Assembly (NCBI RefSeq): GCF_003053845.1
Contig: NZ_QAYG01000003.1
Coordinates: forward strand, 62,001-126,000
DNA length: 64,000 nt
Reading direction: 5' to 3'
Source: Breoghania corrubedonensis
Lineage (GTDB): Bacteria > Pseudomonadota > Alphaproteobacteria > Rhizobiales > Stappiaceae
Shown here: positions 47,862-56,863 of the stretch, in pieces
How positions within the stretch are numbered: position 1 is the first letter of the stretch
How the letters are laid out: the number at the start of each line of letters is the position of its first letter
Made by a program: the position numbers and the translations under genes
The notes under the pieces: model-generated
Database searches by the model: none
What the model was told of the DNA's origin: nothing
Seen by the model: only the letters and a program-made list of their open reading frames with translations

Positions 47862-47975
47862 GAGCATATCCCGATCAGATTGAACCAAACTGATCGATAA
47901 GGATATGCTCAAGGTATTGATCTGGAGCGATTTCTTGTCGTTCAGACGATTCCGTCTGAACGGAAAGCGCTCTAG
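47862..47975. repeat. Rhizobiales-type intergenic palindromic repeat, family C
   Basis: Two adjacent inverted repeats. AGAGCATATCC with GGATATGCTC encloses a CGATCAG/CTGATCG inner pair (47862-47910). CGTTCAGACG with CGTCTGAACG, followed by GAAAGCGCTCT, is at 47938-47973. Elements of this type (GAGCATATCC, CGTTCAGACGGAA, GCGCTCT) are common between genes in Rhizobiales. Only one copy is in this window. It sits between divergent genes. Confidence 0.7.
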
Positions 47976-48071
47976 GACGTTTTGCCGGTCGGGTGAAGGG
48001 GGCGGGGCTCCGCCTATCCGTCCGCGCGCGGCTCTTGCATCAGCTTGCCGTGCCCGACATGTTGCCTGCCC

Positions 48072-48656
48072 ATGACCGACACGATCTTCTATTTCGGCTA
48101 CGGCTCGCTGGTGAACAACGACACGCGTGCGCCCGGGGGCGTGGCGGTTCCGGGCCGGCTTTCGGGCTGGGTGCGCGAGTGGCGCATATCCGGGCCGACC
48201 GCCTATGGCGGGGTGTGCAGCCTCACCGTGCGGCCGGAGCCGGGTGCCGAGGTCGCCGGTGTGATGGTGCGCGAGCATCGCGACGGGCTCGCCGCGCTCG
48301 ATGAACGCGAATGGCGCTACGAACGCTGCGATCTTGCCGAAGGGGCCTTCCGGGGCGATGCGGAAACGCCGCTGGAAGTGCCGGGGTTCGTCTACACCGC
48401 GCGCGCCGAGCACTATCGCTGGGGCGACGCGGATCATCCGATCCTGCAATCCTACGTCGATTGCGTGCTGGCGGGTTTCCTGAAGCACTGGGGCGAGGCG
48501 GGCGTGCGCGATTTCGTGGAAACGACGCGCGGCTGGCACGTGCCGATCCGGCCCGACCGTCAGTCCCCGCTCTATCCGCGCGCAGTGACGATCGATGACG
48601 AAACCCGCGTGCTCTTCGACGAGGTGTTGCGCGAGGCCGGGGCGCGCTGCATCTGA
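48072..48656 (+). CDS. Gamma-glutamylcyclotransferase-like protein
   Basis: 194 aa with the N-terminal substrate-binding motif FYFGYGSLVNN, the hallmark of the gamma-glutamylcyclotransferase (GGCT/AIG2/ChaC) fold. The usual catalytic Glu is likely in LDEREWRYER (about residues 75-84). Members cyclise gamma-glutamyl peptides, including glutathione, to 5-oxoproline. The nearby gor supports a role in glutathione metabolism only loosely. The ATG at 48072 is chosen; a longer frame would add nine residues without support. Confidence 0.82.
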   Translation: MTDTIFYFGYGSLVNNDTRAPGGVAVPGRLSGWVREWRISGPTAYGGVCSLTVRPEPGAEVAGVMVREHRDGLAALDEREWRYERCDLAEGAFRGDAETPLEVPGFVYTARAEHYRWGDADHPILQSYVDCVLAGFLKHWGEAGVRDFVETTRGWHVPIRPDRQSPLYPRAVTIDDETRVLFDEVLREAGARCI

Positions 48657-48686
48657 GACCGCCCTTGCGCCGGTCTCGCCTCTGGC

Positions 48687-49412
48687 TCAGGCGGCAAACC
48701 CCTGCAGCGCGTAGCCGATCACCCAGGCGATGCCGGCGGCCGCAAGGCCGATGCTCAGCGTTTCCAGCCCCGATGCGTACCAGCTCTGGGTCGACCAGCG
48801 GCTTTTCATCGAGCCGATGGCAAAGAACACCACCGCCGTCATGGCAAGCGACAGTTCCGCCGAGCCGGCACCGCTTGCGAACACGAAGGGCATGAGCGGC
48901 ACGGAGCCGAAGATCACGAAGGCGGCGAGCGTGGAGGCAGCGGCCTTGAGCGGCGAGCGCAGCGTCGTGGCGAGGCCGAATTCCTCCGACAGCATGGTCT
49001 CGATCCAGGTCTGGCGCTGCGACGTGATCAGCGTCACCAGGGTCTCCAGATCCTCGCCCGCATAGCCCTTGGCGCGGAAGATCTGGCGGATCTCCTCGCG
49101 CTCTCCCTCCGGTTCACGGGCTATGTGGCGTTCTTCCATGGCATGCAGGCGGTGGTAGTCGTCGACCTCGGTCTTGGTGCCGGAATAGTTCGCCGCCGCC
49201 ATGGAAAAGCCGTCGGCCAGCAGGTTGGCAAGCCCGAGGATCAGCACGATGCCGGCGGAAAGCTCGGCACCGACCACGCCGGCGACGATGGCGAACGTCG
49301 TCACCGCACCGTCGATGCCGCCATAGACCCAGTCGCGCAGGTAGTTGACGCTCGGACCTTGCCCCAGCCTCCGCGCGATGGCGGCGGGGGTATGTTCGTG
49401 TTCCAGTTTCAT
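48687..49412 (-). CDS. VIT1/CCC1-family metal transporter
   Basis: 241 aa membrane protein of the vacuolar iron transporter family. TM1 region: WVYGGIDGAVTTFAIVAGVVG. TM2: LANLLADGFSMAAANYSGTKT. A cytoplasmic helical metal-binding segment (residues about 88-145) is rich in Glu (EERHIAREPEGEREEIRQIF), followed by three more membrane helices. The family moves Fe2+ or Mn2+ out of the cytoplasm by proton exchange. Its presence a few kilobases from the ftr iron uptake operon is notable, but they are not in one operon. It is divergent from the DAHP synthase gene. Confidence 0.88.
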   Translation of the reverse strand: MKLEHEHTPAAIARRLGQGPSVNYLRDWVYGGIDGAVTTFAIVAGVVGAELSAGIVLILGLANLLADGFSMAAANYSGTKTEVDDYHRLHAMEERHIAREPEGEREEIRQIFRAKGYAGEDLETLVTLITSQRQTWIETMLSEEFGLATTLRSPLKAAASTLAAFVIFGSVPLMPFVFASGAGSAELSLAMTAVVFFAIGSMKSRWSTQSWYASGLETLSIGLAAAGIAWVIGYALQGFAA

Positions 49413-49619
49413 CCCGTCGCCCTGCCTGGCCGTTTGCTGGGTTGAGCCGTCATAAGCGGTGGCCTTGAATTGGCCCGCCGTGTATAACCCGCGAAGGTCG
49501 TGCGCAAAAGCGACAAAGGTGCCGTATCGGTATGCGCGTTCCGTTGGGGCGTTGCAACGTCCGGGGCGCCGGCTGCGCGGAGGAGTTGGCCGCGACCGTT
49601 TGTGGATCAGGAGAAGGTT

Positions 49620-51002
49620 ATGGCGGAGAAGTGGACACCGGAAACCTGGAGGTCTCGGCCTATTCAGCAGGTGCCCGATTATCCCGACAAGACGGCGCTC
49701 GAGGCTGTCGAGGCAAAACTCGCAACCTACCCGCCGCTGGTTTTTGCCGGTGAGGCGCGCAAGCTGAAGAAGCAGCTGGCGGAAGTGGCGGAAGGCCGCG
49801 CCTTCCTGCTGCAGGGCGGCGATTGCGCCGAGAGCTTTGCCGAGCATCGCGCGGACAACATCCGCGACTTTTTCCGCGTCTTTCTCCAGATGGCCGTCGT
49901 GCTCACCTATGCGGCGGCCTCGCCGGTGGTGAAGGTCGGCCGCATCGCCGGCCAGTTCGCCAAGCCGCGCTCCGCGCCGATGGAAAAGATCGGCGACGTG
50001 GAGCTGCCGAGCTATCGCGGCGATATCGTCAACGGCATCGACTTCACCGAGGCTGACCGGATACCCGATCCGGCGCGCCAGGAAATGGCCTATCGCCAGT
50101 CCGCCGCGACGCTGAACCTGATCCGCGCCTTCGCGCAGGGTGGGTTCGCCAACCTCGACCATGTGCATCAGTGGATGCTGGGCTTCGTCAAGGACAGCCC
50201 GCAGGCCGGCCGCTACCAGTCGATCGCCGACCGGATTTCCGAGGCGCTCGACTTCATGCGGGCCTGCGGCGTCGATCCCGACAGCGCCCCGCAGTTGCGC
50301 TCGACCGATTTCTTCACCTCGCACGAGGCGCTGCTGCTCGGCTACGAGCAGGCGATGACCCGCATCGATTCGACCTCCGGCGACTGGTACGCGACCTCGG
50401 GCCACATGGTCTGGATCGGCGACCGCACCCGCCAGCCGGACCACGCGCATGTGGAGTTCTGTCGTGGCATCAAGAACCCGATCGGCCTGAAGTGCGGCCC
50501 TTCGATGGAGCCGGACGACCTGCTGAAGCTGATCGACATCCTGAACCCGGCCAACGAGGCCGGCCGTCTGACGCTGATCGCACGCTTCGGCGCCGACAAG
50601 GTCTATGATCACCTGCCGGCGCTGGTGCGCGCGGTGGAGCGGGAAGGCCGCAAGGTGGTGTGGTCGTGCGATCCCATGCACGGCAACACGATCAAGGCCG
50701 CGACCGGCTTCAAGACACGGCCCTTCGAGCGGGTTCTGGGCGAGGTTGAAGCCTTCTTCGCCGTCCACCGGGCCGAGGGCTCGCACCCCGGCGGCATCCA
50801 CATCGAGATGACCGGCAAGGCGGTGACGGAATGCACCGGCGGTGCGCGCGCGATTTCCGAGGACGATCTCTCGGCGCGCTACCACACCCATTGCGACCCG
50901 CGCCTCAACGCCGATCAGGCGCTGGAGCTGGCCTTCCTGGTGGCGGAGAACATCAAGAAGGAACGCGAGGACCGCAGCGCCGAGGTGGCGGTGGTTTCGT
51001 AA
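49620..51002 (+). CDS. Class II 3-deoxy-7-phosphoheptulonate (DAHP) synthase
   Basis: First enzyme of the shikimate pathway: condenses phosphoenolpyruvate and erythrose 4-phosphate. 460 aa, the plant/Mycobacterium-like class II type. Signatures: [15 protein letters not shown] with the metal-ligand Cys, [48 protein letters not shown] with the metal His, and [18 protein letters not shown] at 49620 with AGGAGAAGG upstream. Followed by an intrinsic terminator. Confidence 0.95.
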   Translation: MAEKWTPETWRSRPIQQVPDYPDKTALEAVEAKLATYPPLVFAGEARKLKKQLAEVAEGRAFLLQGGDCAESFAEHRADNIRDFFRVFLQMAVVLTYAAASPVVKVGRIAGQFAKPRSAPMEKIGDVELPSYRGDIVNGIDFTEADRIPDPARQEMAYRQSAATLNLIRAFAQGGFANLDHVHQWMLGFVKDSPQAGRYQSIADRISEALDFMRACGVDPDSAPQLRSTDFFTSHEALLLGYEQAMTRIDSTSGDWYATSGHMVWIGDRTRQPDHAHVEFCRGIKNPIGLKCGPSMEPDDLLKLIDILNPANEAGRLTLIARFGADKVYDHLPALVRAVEREGRKVVWSCDPMHGNTIKAATGFKTRPFERVLGEVEAFFAVHRAEGSHPGGIHIEMTGKAVTECTGGARAISEDDLSARYHTHCDPRLNADQALELAFLVAENIKKEREDRSAEVAVVS

Positions 51003-51030
51003 AGGTCCGGAATGGATTGAGATGAATGAG

Positions 51031-51065
51031 CGGCCCGTCATCCCCCGAGGATGGCGGGCCGTTTT
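51031..51065 (+). terminator. Rho-independent terminator after DAHP synthase
   Basis: CGGCCCGTCATCC pairs with GGATGGCGGGCCG (one bulge) around a short CCCGA loop, followed by TTTT, 28 bp after the stop codon. A second weaker hairpin (CGGCCCG/CGGGCCG then TTT) is at 51314-51346. Confidence 0.85.
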
Positions 51066-51150
51066 CATGTGTGGGGGCCGTGCGCGAGGGCGGCCTCGTG
51101 GTAGATGCCTACGCCGCAGTTTGTTGCCGGTCTGCTGAAGCGGTTGCGGT

Positions 51151-51271
51151 CAATCACCTCTCCCATGGGGAGAGGTCGGCGCGCATGCGCCGGGTGAGGG
51201 GGGGAGATATCTCCGTATCCTCGGTAGCTCGACCCCCCTCACCCCGGCCCTCTCCCTATGGGAGAGGGGGC
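51151..51271. repeat. Palindromic intergenic element, family B (CCTCTCCC/GGGAGAGG)
   Basis: Begins with CCTCTCCCATGGGGAGAGG (51157-51175), itself a palindrome, and ends with CCCTCTCCCTATGGGAGAGGG. The two halves are joined by an inverted CCCCCTCACCC/GGGTGAGGGGG pair. A related element is at 56864-56998. It lies between two convergent genes, DAHP synthase and the ftr operon. Confidence 0.75.
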
Positions 51272-51391
51272 GGATACGGCATCTCTGTGCCGGTGTTCTT
51301 GACTGATACCAATCGGCCCGCCGCTCTTGCGAACGACGGGCCGTTTCGCGTCTGGGGGACAGGCGCTTTTGGCGGGCCGGGTCTCAAACCT

Positions 51392-51415
51392 CCGGGGTCC
51401 CTTGAAAAACCCCGG
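51392..51415 (-). terminator. Hairpin after the ftr operon
   Basis: CCGGGGT and ACCCCGG form a 7-bp stem with a 10-base loop, about 40 bp past the ftrD stop on the minus strand. The loop, not the tail, has the T-run, so terminator strength is uncertain. Confidence 0.4.
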
Positions 51416-51454
51416 CAAGCCCGGCTGGCGAGGGGAACGGCGGATATGCGCCGT

Positions 51455-52876
51455 TCACCAGATCCAGAACAGGAACGACCACGCCGTGACGGGCGCGGCC
51501 ATGGCCACCGCGAAGAGCGCGGTCGCAAGCGCGGTGCGGGCGGACGAGCCGCAGCGCGCGTGGAAGATGCGGGCCGCAAGCCAGAGCGACCACGCGAAGG
51601 TTCCTGCAATCGACAATGCGCGGATTTCCGACAGCCACGACAGCGAGAAGCCATCGGCGGTGATGATCGTCACCGTGGTGGAGAAGAGCCCCAGGATCAG
51701 CCCGCAGGCGGCCAGCGGAATGAGCGCGTGCGAGAGGTGATGAAAGCTCTTCGCGCTCCACCGCCCCGTGATGAGCACGCCGGCGGCAAGGCACGCGCCG
51801 ATGATGGCGGAAATGGCGATGGCGACCGCGAAGACGTAGATCAGGAACACCGTCCCGTCGAGCACCGTCATCACGTCGCTCTGGGCGGGGTAGTTGGTCA
51901 GGATCCACCAGGGCATGCTCGTCTGAAGCGGCCAGATGATGCCGTGTTCGACCAACCAGGTGGCGAGGGCCTGCTTGATGGTGACGAAATACGGGCTCGA
52001 CGACCACTGAAACGCGCCCGTCGCGATGCCCAGCATGCCGAAGATGACCAGAAGGCTGTCCCAATGGGTGGCGCTGCGGCCCGAGACCTCGACGATCTCG
52101 GCATTCGGCGAGCGCGCCTCCAGATTGACGGCATCGCGAAAGCCCGCGCATCGACCGCACATGTGGCAGCCCGATGCGCTTTCCATGGTGCGAACGGCCA
52201 CCAGCGGCGCGCAGTTGAAGGGCTCGCGCGCGGGACTTTGGCTCCCGCACGCATCCCACGCGGTGCGATCCACCGCGTAATGGAAGGGGGCGAGCTTGGC
52301 GAGCAGGCCGAAGACGCCGGAAACCGGGCACAGGTAGCGGCACCACACGCGCTTGTCGTTGCCGTACATGTAGCCGATGCCGATCGCCGCCGCCGTGGAA
52401 CCGCCCAGGATCAGCAGCGCGGGAAGAGGGTACTGGTAGACGGAAATCATCTGGCCGTAGAGCGTGGTGCACGCGAAGGCGACGAAGGGCCAGCCCGACC
52501 AGCGGATCCAGCGCGGCACCGAGCGCTTGCGGCCGTGCCGGCTGGCGAATTCGGACAAGGCGCCTTCCGGGCACATGGTGCCGCACCACAGCCGGCCGAA
52601 CAGCACGATGGAGAGCAGCACGCCCGGCCACCAGATGCCCCAGAACACGAACTCGGCGAAGACTGTCAGATTGTTCCAGATATGGGCGGCGAGCGGTGGC
52701 AGCGGCAGCAGGGTGGGGACGATCAGCAGCGTCGCGTAGATGGCGACAATGCACCATTGCACGACGCGGATGAAACGCTGGTGGCGACGCAGCCAAAGCC
52801 CGACCGCGGCAAGCCGTGGCCGGGTTCTGGCCGGTCCGTCGAGGCCCATATCCCGGATGTAGATGGTGGTGCTCAT
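51455..52876 (-). CDS. ftrD: FtrD-type membrane polyferredoxin (iron uptake)
   Basis: 473 aa. Membrane protein with at least eight hydrophobic segments and cysteine clusters for iron-sulfur centres: LWCGTMCPEGALSEF, VWCRYLCPVSG, and CHMCGRCAGFRDAV, as in NapH/CcoG-like electron-transfer proteins. In the FtrABCD system of Brucella and Bordetella the homologous FtrD is proposed to accept electrons during iron import by FtrC. The start (52876) overlaps the ftrC stop by four bases (ATGA), indicating translational coupling. It is the last gene of the operon. Confidence 0.88.
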   Translation of the reverse strand: MSTTIYIRDMGLDGPARTRPRLAAVGLWLRRHQRFIRVVQWCIVAIYATLLIVPTLLPLPPLAAHIWNNLTVFAEFVFWGIWWPGVLLSIVLFGRLWCGTMCPEGALSEFASRHGRKRSVPRWIRWSGWPFVAFACTTLYGQMISVYQYPLPALLILGGSTAAAIGIGYMYGNDKRVWCRYLCPVSGVFGLLAKLAPFHYAVDRTAWDACGSQSPAREPFNCAPLVAVRTMESASGCHMCGRCAGFRDAVNLEARSPNAEIVEVSGRSATHWDSLLVIFGMLGIATGAFQWSSSPYFVTIKQALATWLVEHGIIWPLQTSMPWWILTNYPAQSDVMTVLDGTVFLIYVFAVAIAISAIIGACLAAGVLITGRWSAKSFHHLSHALIPLAACGLILGLFSTTVTIITADGFSLSWLSEIRALSIAGTFAWSLWLAARIFHARCGSSARTALATALFAVAMAAPVTAWSFLFWIW

Positions 52877-53727
52877 TGGGTGGCCGCCGTCGCTGGTGCT
52901 GCCTCCCCGGCCTTGTTGACGCGCTTGGCCCGGGCGAACAGCAGCGCGACGCCGCCCCAGAAGACCACCCAGACCGTGACTGTCGCCGGGTCCGGCATGG
53001 CACGGTAGCCGGTGAGCGAGGCGACGATGCCGCCGAACCGGCTCATGTCGTCGAGGATGAACGACGTATCCCAGACCGGATCCATGTAGGGGATCAGTCC
53101 GAGCGAGGCGAGGTCGCCGATGCCGGTGGTGAACAGCGCGCAGGCGAGCAGCAACAGCATCGCCTCGGTCACCGAGAAGAACAGCCGCCAGGAAAGCACC
53201 CTGCCGCCGAGCTGCAGCACGCCGTAGGTGAGCAACGCCAGCGCGAAGCCGGCGGCCGACGCACCGACGACGGTCCAGGTGGAAACGGCCGGGCCTGCGG
53301 CGAACATGCCATAGAGAAAGACCACCGTTTCGCTGCCCTCGCGCGCGACGGCGATTGCCGCAAGGATCGTCACCGTCCACCAGCGCCCGCTCTCAGCCGC
53401 GCTTTCCACGCCCTGCTGCAGCTCACGCTTGAGTTGGCGGCCGTGTTTGCGCATCCAGAAGACCATCTGCACGATGAGCCCGGCGGCGATCAGTACCAGT
53501 GCCGCCTGGAAGTATTCGAGGCTTTCGCCCGACATGACGGCGGAGGCCTCGAGCAGGCCGTAGGCCAGCACGATCGCCACGGCGAGGCCCGCAAGGACCC
53601 CGCCCCAAAGATAGCGCCTGCCGGCGGAATAGGCCGCGTTGTGGGTGATCCAGGCATTCAGGATGCCGATCACCAGCAGCGCTTCGACGCTCTCGCGCCA
53701 GACGATGAACAATATCTGTGTGGTCAT
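52873..53727 (-). CDS. ftrC: FTR1-family iron permease FtrC
   Basis: 284 aa membrane permease with seven hydrophobic segments. The two iron-binding REXXE motifs of the FTR1/EfeU family are present: WRESVEALL in TM1 (Arg11-Glu15) and AREGSETVVF in TM4. It would carry iron across the inner membrane after oxidation or handling by the periplasmic partners FtrA and FtrB. The ftrB stop lies 37 bp upstream; ftrD overlaps its 3' end. Confidence 0.93.
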   Translation of the reverse strand: MTTQILFIVWRESVEALLVIGILNAWITHNAAYSAGRRYLWGGVLAGLAVAIVLAYGLLEASAVMSGESLEYFQAALVLIAAGLIVQMVFWMRKHGRQLKRELQQGVESAAESGRWWTVTILAAIAVAREGSETVVFLYGMFAAGPAVSTWTVVGASAAGFALALLTYGVLQLGGRVLSWRLFFSVTEAMLLLLACALFTTGIGDLASLGLIPYMDPVWDTSFILDDMSRFGGIVASLTGYRAMPDPATVTVWVVFWGGVALLFARAKRVNKAGEAAPATAATQ

Positions 53728-53764
53728 AGAGGCCGTACCTGCGTCATTGGGCTGATGACAATCG

Positions 53765-54136
53765 TCACTTGGCGATAATCACGCCGTTGGCGCTCTCCTG
53801 ATCCATGTGGAATTCGTCGTAGAACTTGTAGGTGCCGGACGACAGGCGGCGGATGACCACGAAAGATGTCACGCCGGGGCCGAGCACCTTTTCCTTGCGA
53901 AGCCGGAGGCTTTCGAATTCGGCCGGCGTCGTGCCGGTGTTGCGCACGATGATCTTGAAGGTCGTGCCGGCTTCCACCTCAAGCGTCTGCGGTGTGATCA
54001 CGCCGTCCTTCAGTTCCATGTCGTAAGTCTTCATCTCGTCGGCCGATGCCGGGACGACGCCTGGAACGGCAATGCCGATGAGGGCCGCGAGGAGTCCTGA
54101 AACGGCGGATCTGAGAAGGTGGAGCGAATGTGTCAT
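53765..54136 (-). CDS. ftrB: FtrB-type periplasmic cupredoxin
   Basis: 123 aa. A signal peptide (SGLLAALIGIAVPG, cut near ASA-DEM) and a cupredoxin domain: DGVITPQTLEVEAGTTFKI, IVRNTGTTPAEF, and the C-terminal YKFYDEFHMDQESANG with the conserved His in place of a type I copper-ligand loop. In FtrABCD, FtrB is thought to oxidise or pass iron, working with FtrA. The start at 54136 has AGGAGT-like sequence weakly placed; the frame is fixed by the signal peptide. 77 bp downstream of ftrA. Confidence 0.88.
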   Translation of the reverse strand: MTHSLHLLRSAVSGLLAALIGIAVPGVVPASADEMKTYDMELKDGVITPQTLEVEAGTTFKIIVRNTGTTPAEFESLRLRKEKVLGPGVTSFVVIRRLSSGTYKFYDEFHMDQESANGVIIAK

Positions 54137-54213
54137 GAGGTCTGCTGCCGGCGGGATTGGGGGAGGCCGGCACCTGTCGGGTGCCGGCCCTTGTCTGTGG
54201 AACAGGCGCTGGC

Positions 54214-54750
54214 TCAGTAGCCGCCCTTCTTGCCGACGCCGGAGAACACGAACTCGTACTCCGTCGTGAATGGCTCGAACCACGGGGCGACGCCGGTCTC
54301 CTTGTCGACGTGACGGCCGAACTCCTTGCCCGGCGCGGCGATCTTGAAGGTGAGCTTGTATTTGCCCGGGCCCATGAGCTTGATGTTGTCGCCGTAGTGC
54401 GGACCGTCATTGGCGACCATCGGCATCAGCGGGCCGGACTGTGTCTCGCCGCTGTCTTCCTTGGTGAGCGTGTATTCGATGTTGAGATACGGCGCCCACT
54501 CGCCCTCGGCCAGACCGTTCTTGTTGTCTGCCAGCGCGTGGATGTCGGCTTCCAGGTGGACGTCGGACTCCGCCGCAGGGCGCATCATGCCGGCCGGCTC
54601 CATGACGATCGGCTGCAGGTAGACGGCGGCGACTTCCAAACCGCCGGCTTCCTGCGGCTCGCCGATCGGATATTCGATCGCCTGGGCGGGGACGGCAAAC
54701 GCCATGGCCAGAAGTCCGGCACCGAAAATGCTGACACTCGTCCGATTCAT
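54214..54750 (-). CDS. ftrA: FtrA/P19-type periplasmic iron-binding protein
   Basis: 178 aa. Signal peptide (FGAGLLAMAFAVPAQA) and a P19/Tp34-type beta-sandwich domain (IEYPIGEPQEAGGLEVAAVY; VHLEADIHA with two metal-binding His; PHYGDNIKLMGPGKYKLTF; FGRHVDKETG). Such proteins bind Fe2+ and Cu2+ in the periplasm at a Met/His/Glu site (here also MEPAGMMRP). First gene of the ftrABCD operon. In Brucella the system is needed for ferrous iron uptake at low pH; that is family knowledge. A candidate operator lies upstream at 54915-54937. Confidence 0.92.
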   Translation of the reverse strand: MNRTSVSIFGAGLLAMAFAVPAQAIEYPIGEPQEAGGLEVAAVYLQPIVMEPAGMMRPAAESDVHLEADIHALADNKNGLAEGEWAPYLNIEYTLTKEDSGETQSGPLMPMVANDGPHYGDNIKLMGPGKYKLTFKIAAPGKEFGRHVDKETGVAPWFEPFTTEYEFVFSGVGKKGGY

Positions 54751-55269
54751 CGTCTTGGATTCCTTGTTGCTCTTAAAAGTCGGCTGAGGCGGCCAGTCGG
54801 CCCGAAGGGGGAGGGCTGGCTGACCGTCACCAGGCGGTGGCGGACCGCGAAAGGCCGGGCCACGGGTTTCGGGTCATTGCGCGATGGATGGGACGGATCG
54901 CTGCGACGGCCCTTAACTTGAGACTAAGAAGCAAGTTTATCGGGCGGGATGCAAGGGGGGATACGGCAAAAATGTCGGAATGTCACATCACTCAGATTGG
55001 AATGAAGCAACGTGATAGAAAATTAGCCTTGGAAACATGAGAGGTTGCTATGTCTTTTATTATAATTCAAATGAGCAAATAAGTTGGGCAGAGCAGGCGC
55101 TATAGGCCAGTTTTATCGACTGGGGACCACTCTGGCCGGCGTTTTGGGTTGCCGGACGGGAGATATCCGGAACGAATATCGGGCATGTCGTGCACGCACT
55201 GTTCACCGCCCGCGACATTGACCGGCCCAGGGGGCGATGCGATCTCTCTGGCAAGTCAAGGAGGTCACC
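54751..55269. other. Divergent intergenic region ftrA–dioxygenase gene
   Basis: About 520 bases. It contains an imperfect operator-like inverted repeat (54915-54937) and an AT-rich patch at 54995-55085 that could hold promoters. No coding sequence is supported. The AAGGAGG at 55258-55264 is the ribosome-binding site of the dioxygenase gene. Confidence 0.4.
54915..54937. promoter_or_regulatory. Candidate operator upstream of ftrA
   Basis: AACTTG and CAAGTT form a perfect 6-bp inverted repeat separated by 11 bases, 165 bp before the ftrA start. Iron-uptake operons in Rhizobiales are usually controlled by RirA, Irr or Fur-like proteins; this sequence matches none of their textbook boxes exactly. 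Low confidence. Confidence 0.25.
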
Positions 55270-56103
55270 ATGCCTTTCATTCATCCGCTTTTCGTATCGC
55301 ACGGCTCGCCGATGCTGGTTCTCCAGAACACAGCCGCGCGGAATTTCCTCGCCGGTTATGCCGCATCCCAGCCGCGCCCCGATGCTATCGTCTCCGTGTC
55401 CGCCCATTTCGAAGCGGACGCGCCGACAATCGTCTCAGATCCCGCGCCGGACATGATCTATGACATGTACGGTTTCCCGCGCGAACTTTACGAGATCGTC
55501 TACCCTGCGAAGGGGGATCCGGCGCTGGCCGAACGCGTCGCCGGCCTGGTCGAAAAGGCCGGTCTTGCACCGCGTCTTGCACCGCGCCGCGGCTTCGATC
55601 ACGGCACCTGGGTGCCGCTGAAGCTGCTCTACCCGCAGGCTGACATCCCTGTCGTGCAGGTCTCCGTCCAGCCGGACAAAGGCGCGGCGCATCATCTGGC
55701 GCTCGGGCGGGCGCTGGAGCCTCTGACGCGCGAGAACGTGCTCGTGATCGGCTCCGGCTCGCTGACCCACAACCTTCATGAGCTGCGCGCTCCCGGTGGC
55801 GGCATGCGCGCGATCGATGAAACCGAGCCGCAATGGGTGAAGGAATTCGCCGATTGGGTGGGCACCAGGATCGAGGAGGGGGCGGTTGAGGATCTGGTCG
55901 ACTACCGCCGTCGCGCACCTTTCGGAGCCGAGAACCACCCGAGCGAGGAACACTATCTCCCGCTGCTGGTGGCGATGGGGGCGGCGATTGGGGCGACGGG
56001 TGAAGATCCGCAAGGCCGGCTTGTCCACACCAGCGCCGAATACGGCATCCTGAGAATGGATGCCTTCCAGTTCGCCGGCGCCGCCTCCGCCATGGCGGCA
56101 TAA
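55270..56103 (+). CDS. LigB/DODA-type extradiol ring-cleavage dioxygenase
   Basis: 277 aa class III extradiol dioxygenase of the YgiD/4,5-DOPA type. The metal-site histidines are in LFVSHGSPMLV (near residue 11) and VSVSAHFEADAP; the catalytic-His region is ENVLVIGSGSLTHNLHEL, with a further His in GFDHGTWVPL. The family uses iron or zinc and opens catechol-type rings next to hydroxyls; the physiological substrate is unknown. Start at the ATG at 55270 after a strong AAGGAGG (55258-55264). It is monocistronic. Confidence 0.9.
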   Translation: MPFIHPLFVSHGSPMLVLQNTAARNFLAGYAASQPRPDAIVSVSAHFEADAPTIVSDPAPDMIYDMYGFPRELYEIVYPAKGDPALAERVAGLVEKAGLAPRLAPRRGFDHGTWVPLKLLYPQADIPVVQVSVQPDKGAAHHLALGRALEPLTRENVLVIGSGSLTHNLHELRAPGGGMRAIDETEPQWVKEFADWVGTRIEEGAVEDLVDYRRRAPFGAENHPSEEHYLPLLVAMGAAIGATGEDPQGRLVHTSAEYGILRMDAFQFAGAASAMAA

Positions 56104-56276
56104 GGGGTAAAACTGAGCTTTGATGACGCCGGCCGCTTTCAACGAAGACGCAAGGCGGCCGGCGTCGTCATGTCCGCACGAACACGGATCCTGCCCGGAT
56201 TAACGCGATCGCAACGCCATACGGGGCATAACCGCATGACGATTGTGTCAGGATACGCGTTGGAGTGAGGCGCACC

Positions 56277-56831
56277 ATGCGCTGCGGGATCGATCTCGCC
56301 GGACTGAGCTTTCTCGTTGTCGACGACAGCGAATTCATGCGCAATGCCATCCGCACCGTGTTGTGCGAGCTCGGCAGCGCACGGGTGGCGGAGGCGGCTG
56401 ACGGCACGCAGGCCTTCGAACAGATCGCCTGGGAAGAGCCGGACATCATCATCTGCGACTGGCTGATGCAGCCGATGGGAGGCGAGGATTTCATGCGCAG
56501 CTTGCGCGCCGATCCGACCTCGCCGATCTCCATGCTTCCGGTCATCATGCTGACGTCGTTTTCCGGCCGCGACCACGCGCTGACCGCAGCCCGCTTGGGC
56601 GTCAACGAATTCATCGAGAAGCCACTGACGCCGGGCGCGCTTGCCCGCCGCATCGAGCGCATCGTCACCGAGGACCGGCCGTTCATCCGCGTTCCGGGAT
56701 ATTTCGGCCCGCTTCCCCGCGCCGCCGGCATCGACGGGGCGAAGCTGCGGGCGATTGCGGAACGCCAGCGCCGCGAGCGCGAGGCGGAAGCCGAGGCCAT
56801 GCGGCTGCAGGACACCTCGCGCGCGGCGTGA
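56277..56831 (+). CDS. Single-domain response regulator (CheY-like receiver) with C-terminal tail
   Basis: 184 aa. The receiver domain (about residues 8-130) has the acidic pair VVDDSEF, the phospho-acceptor Asp in IIICDWLMQP, Thr/Ser at MLTSFSG, and the invariant Lys in FIEKPLTPG. There is no DNA-binding output domain; the last 50 residues are basic and helical (ERQRREREAEAEAMR). It may act through protein partners like CheY or DivK. No histidine kinase is adjacent. The ATG at 56277 has GGAGTGAGG upstream. Confidence 0.88.
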   Translation: MRCGIDLAGLSFLVVDDSEFMRNAIRTVLCELGSARVAEAADGTQAFEQIAWEEPDIIICDWLMQPMGGEDFMRSLRADPTSPISMLPVIMLTSFSGRDHALTAARLGVNEFIEKPLTPGALARRIERIVTEDRPFIRVPGYFGPLPRAAGIDGAKLRAIAERQRREREAEAEAMRLQDTSRAA

Positions 56832-56863
56832 GGCGAATGTAGCTCCGAGCGCCAACCTCTTGC

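Noticed and set aside
51157-51271. Possible CRISPR-like repeat unit
   Set aside because: Only paired inverted arms, no regularly spaced direct repeats or spacers; it fits a palindromic intergenic element.
51026-53008. Plus-strand open frame across the ftr region
   Set aside because: Antisense to ftrC/ftrD and low-complexity in translation; the minus-strand genes have clear motifs.
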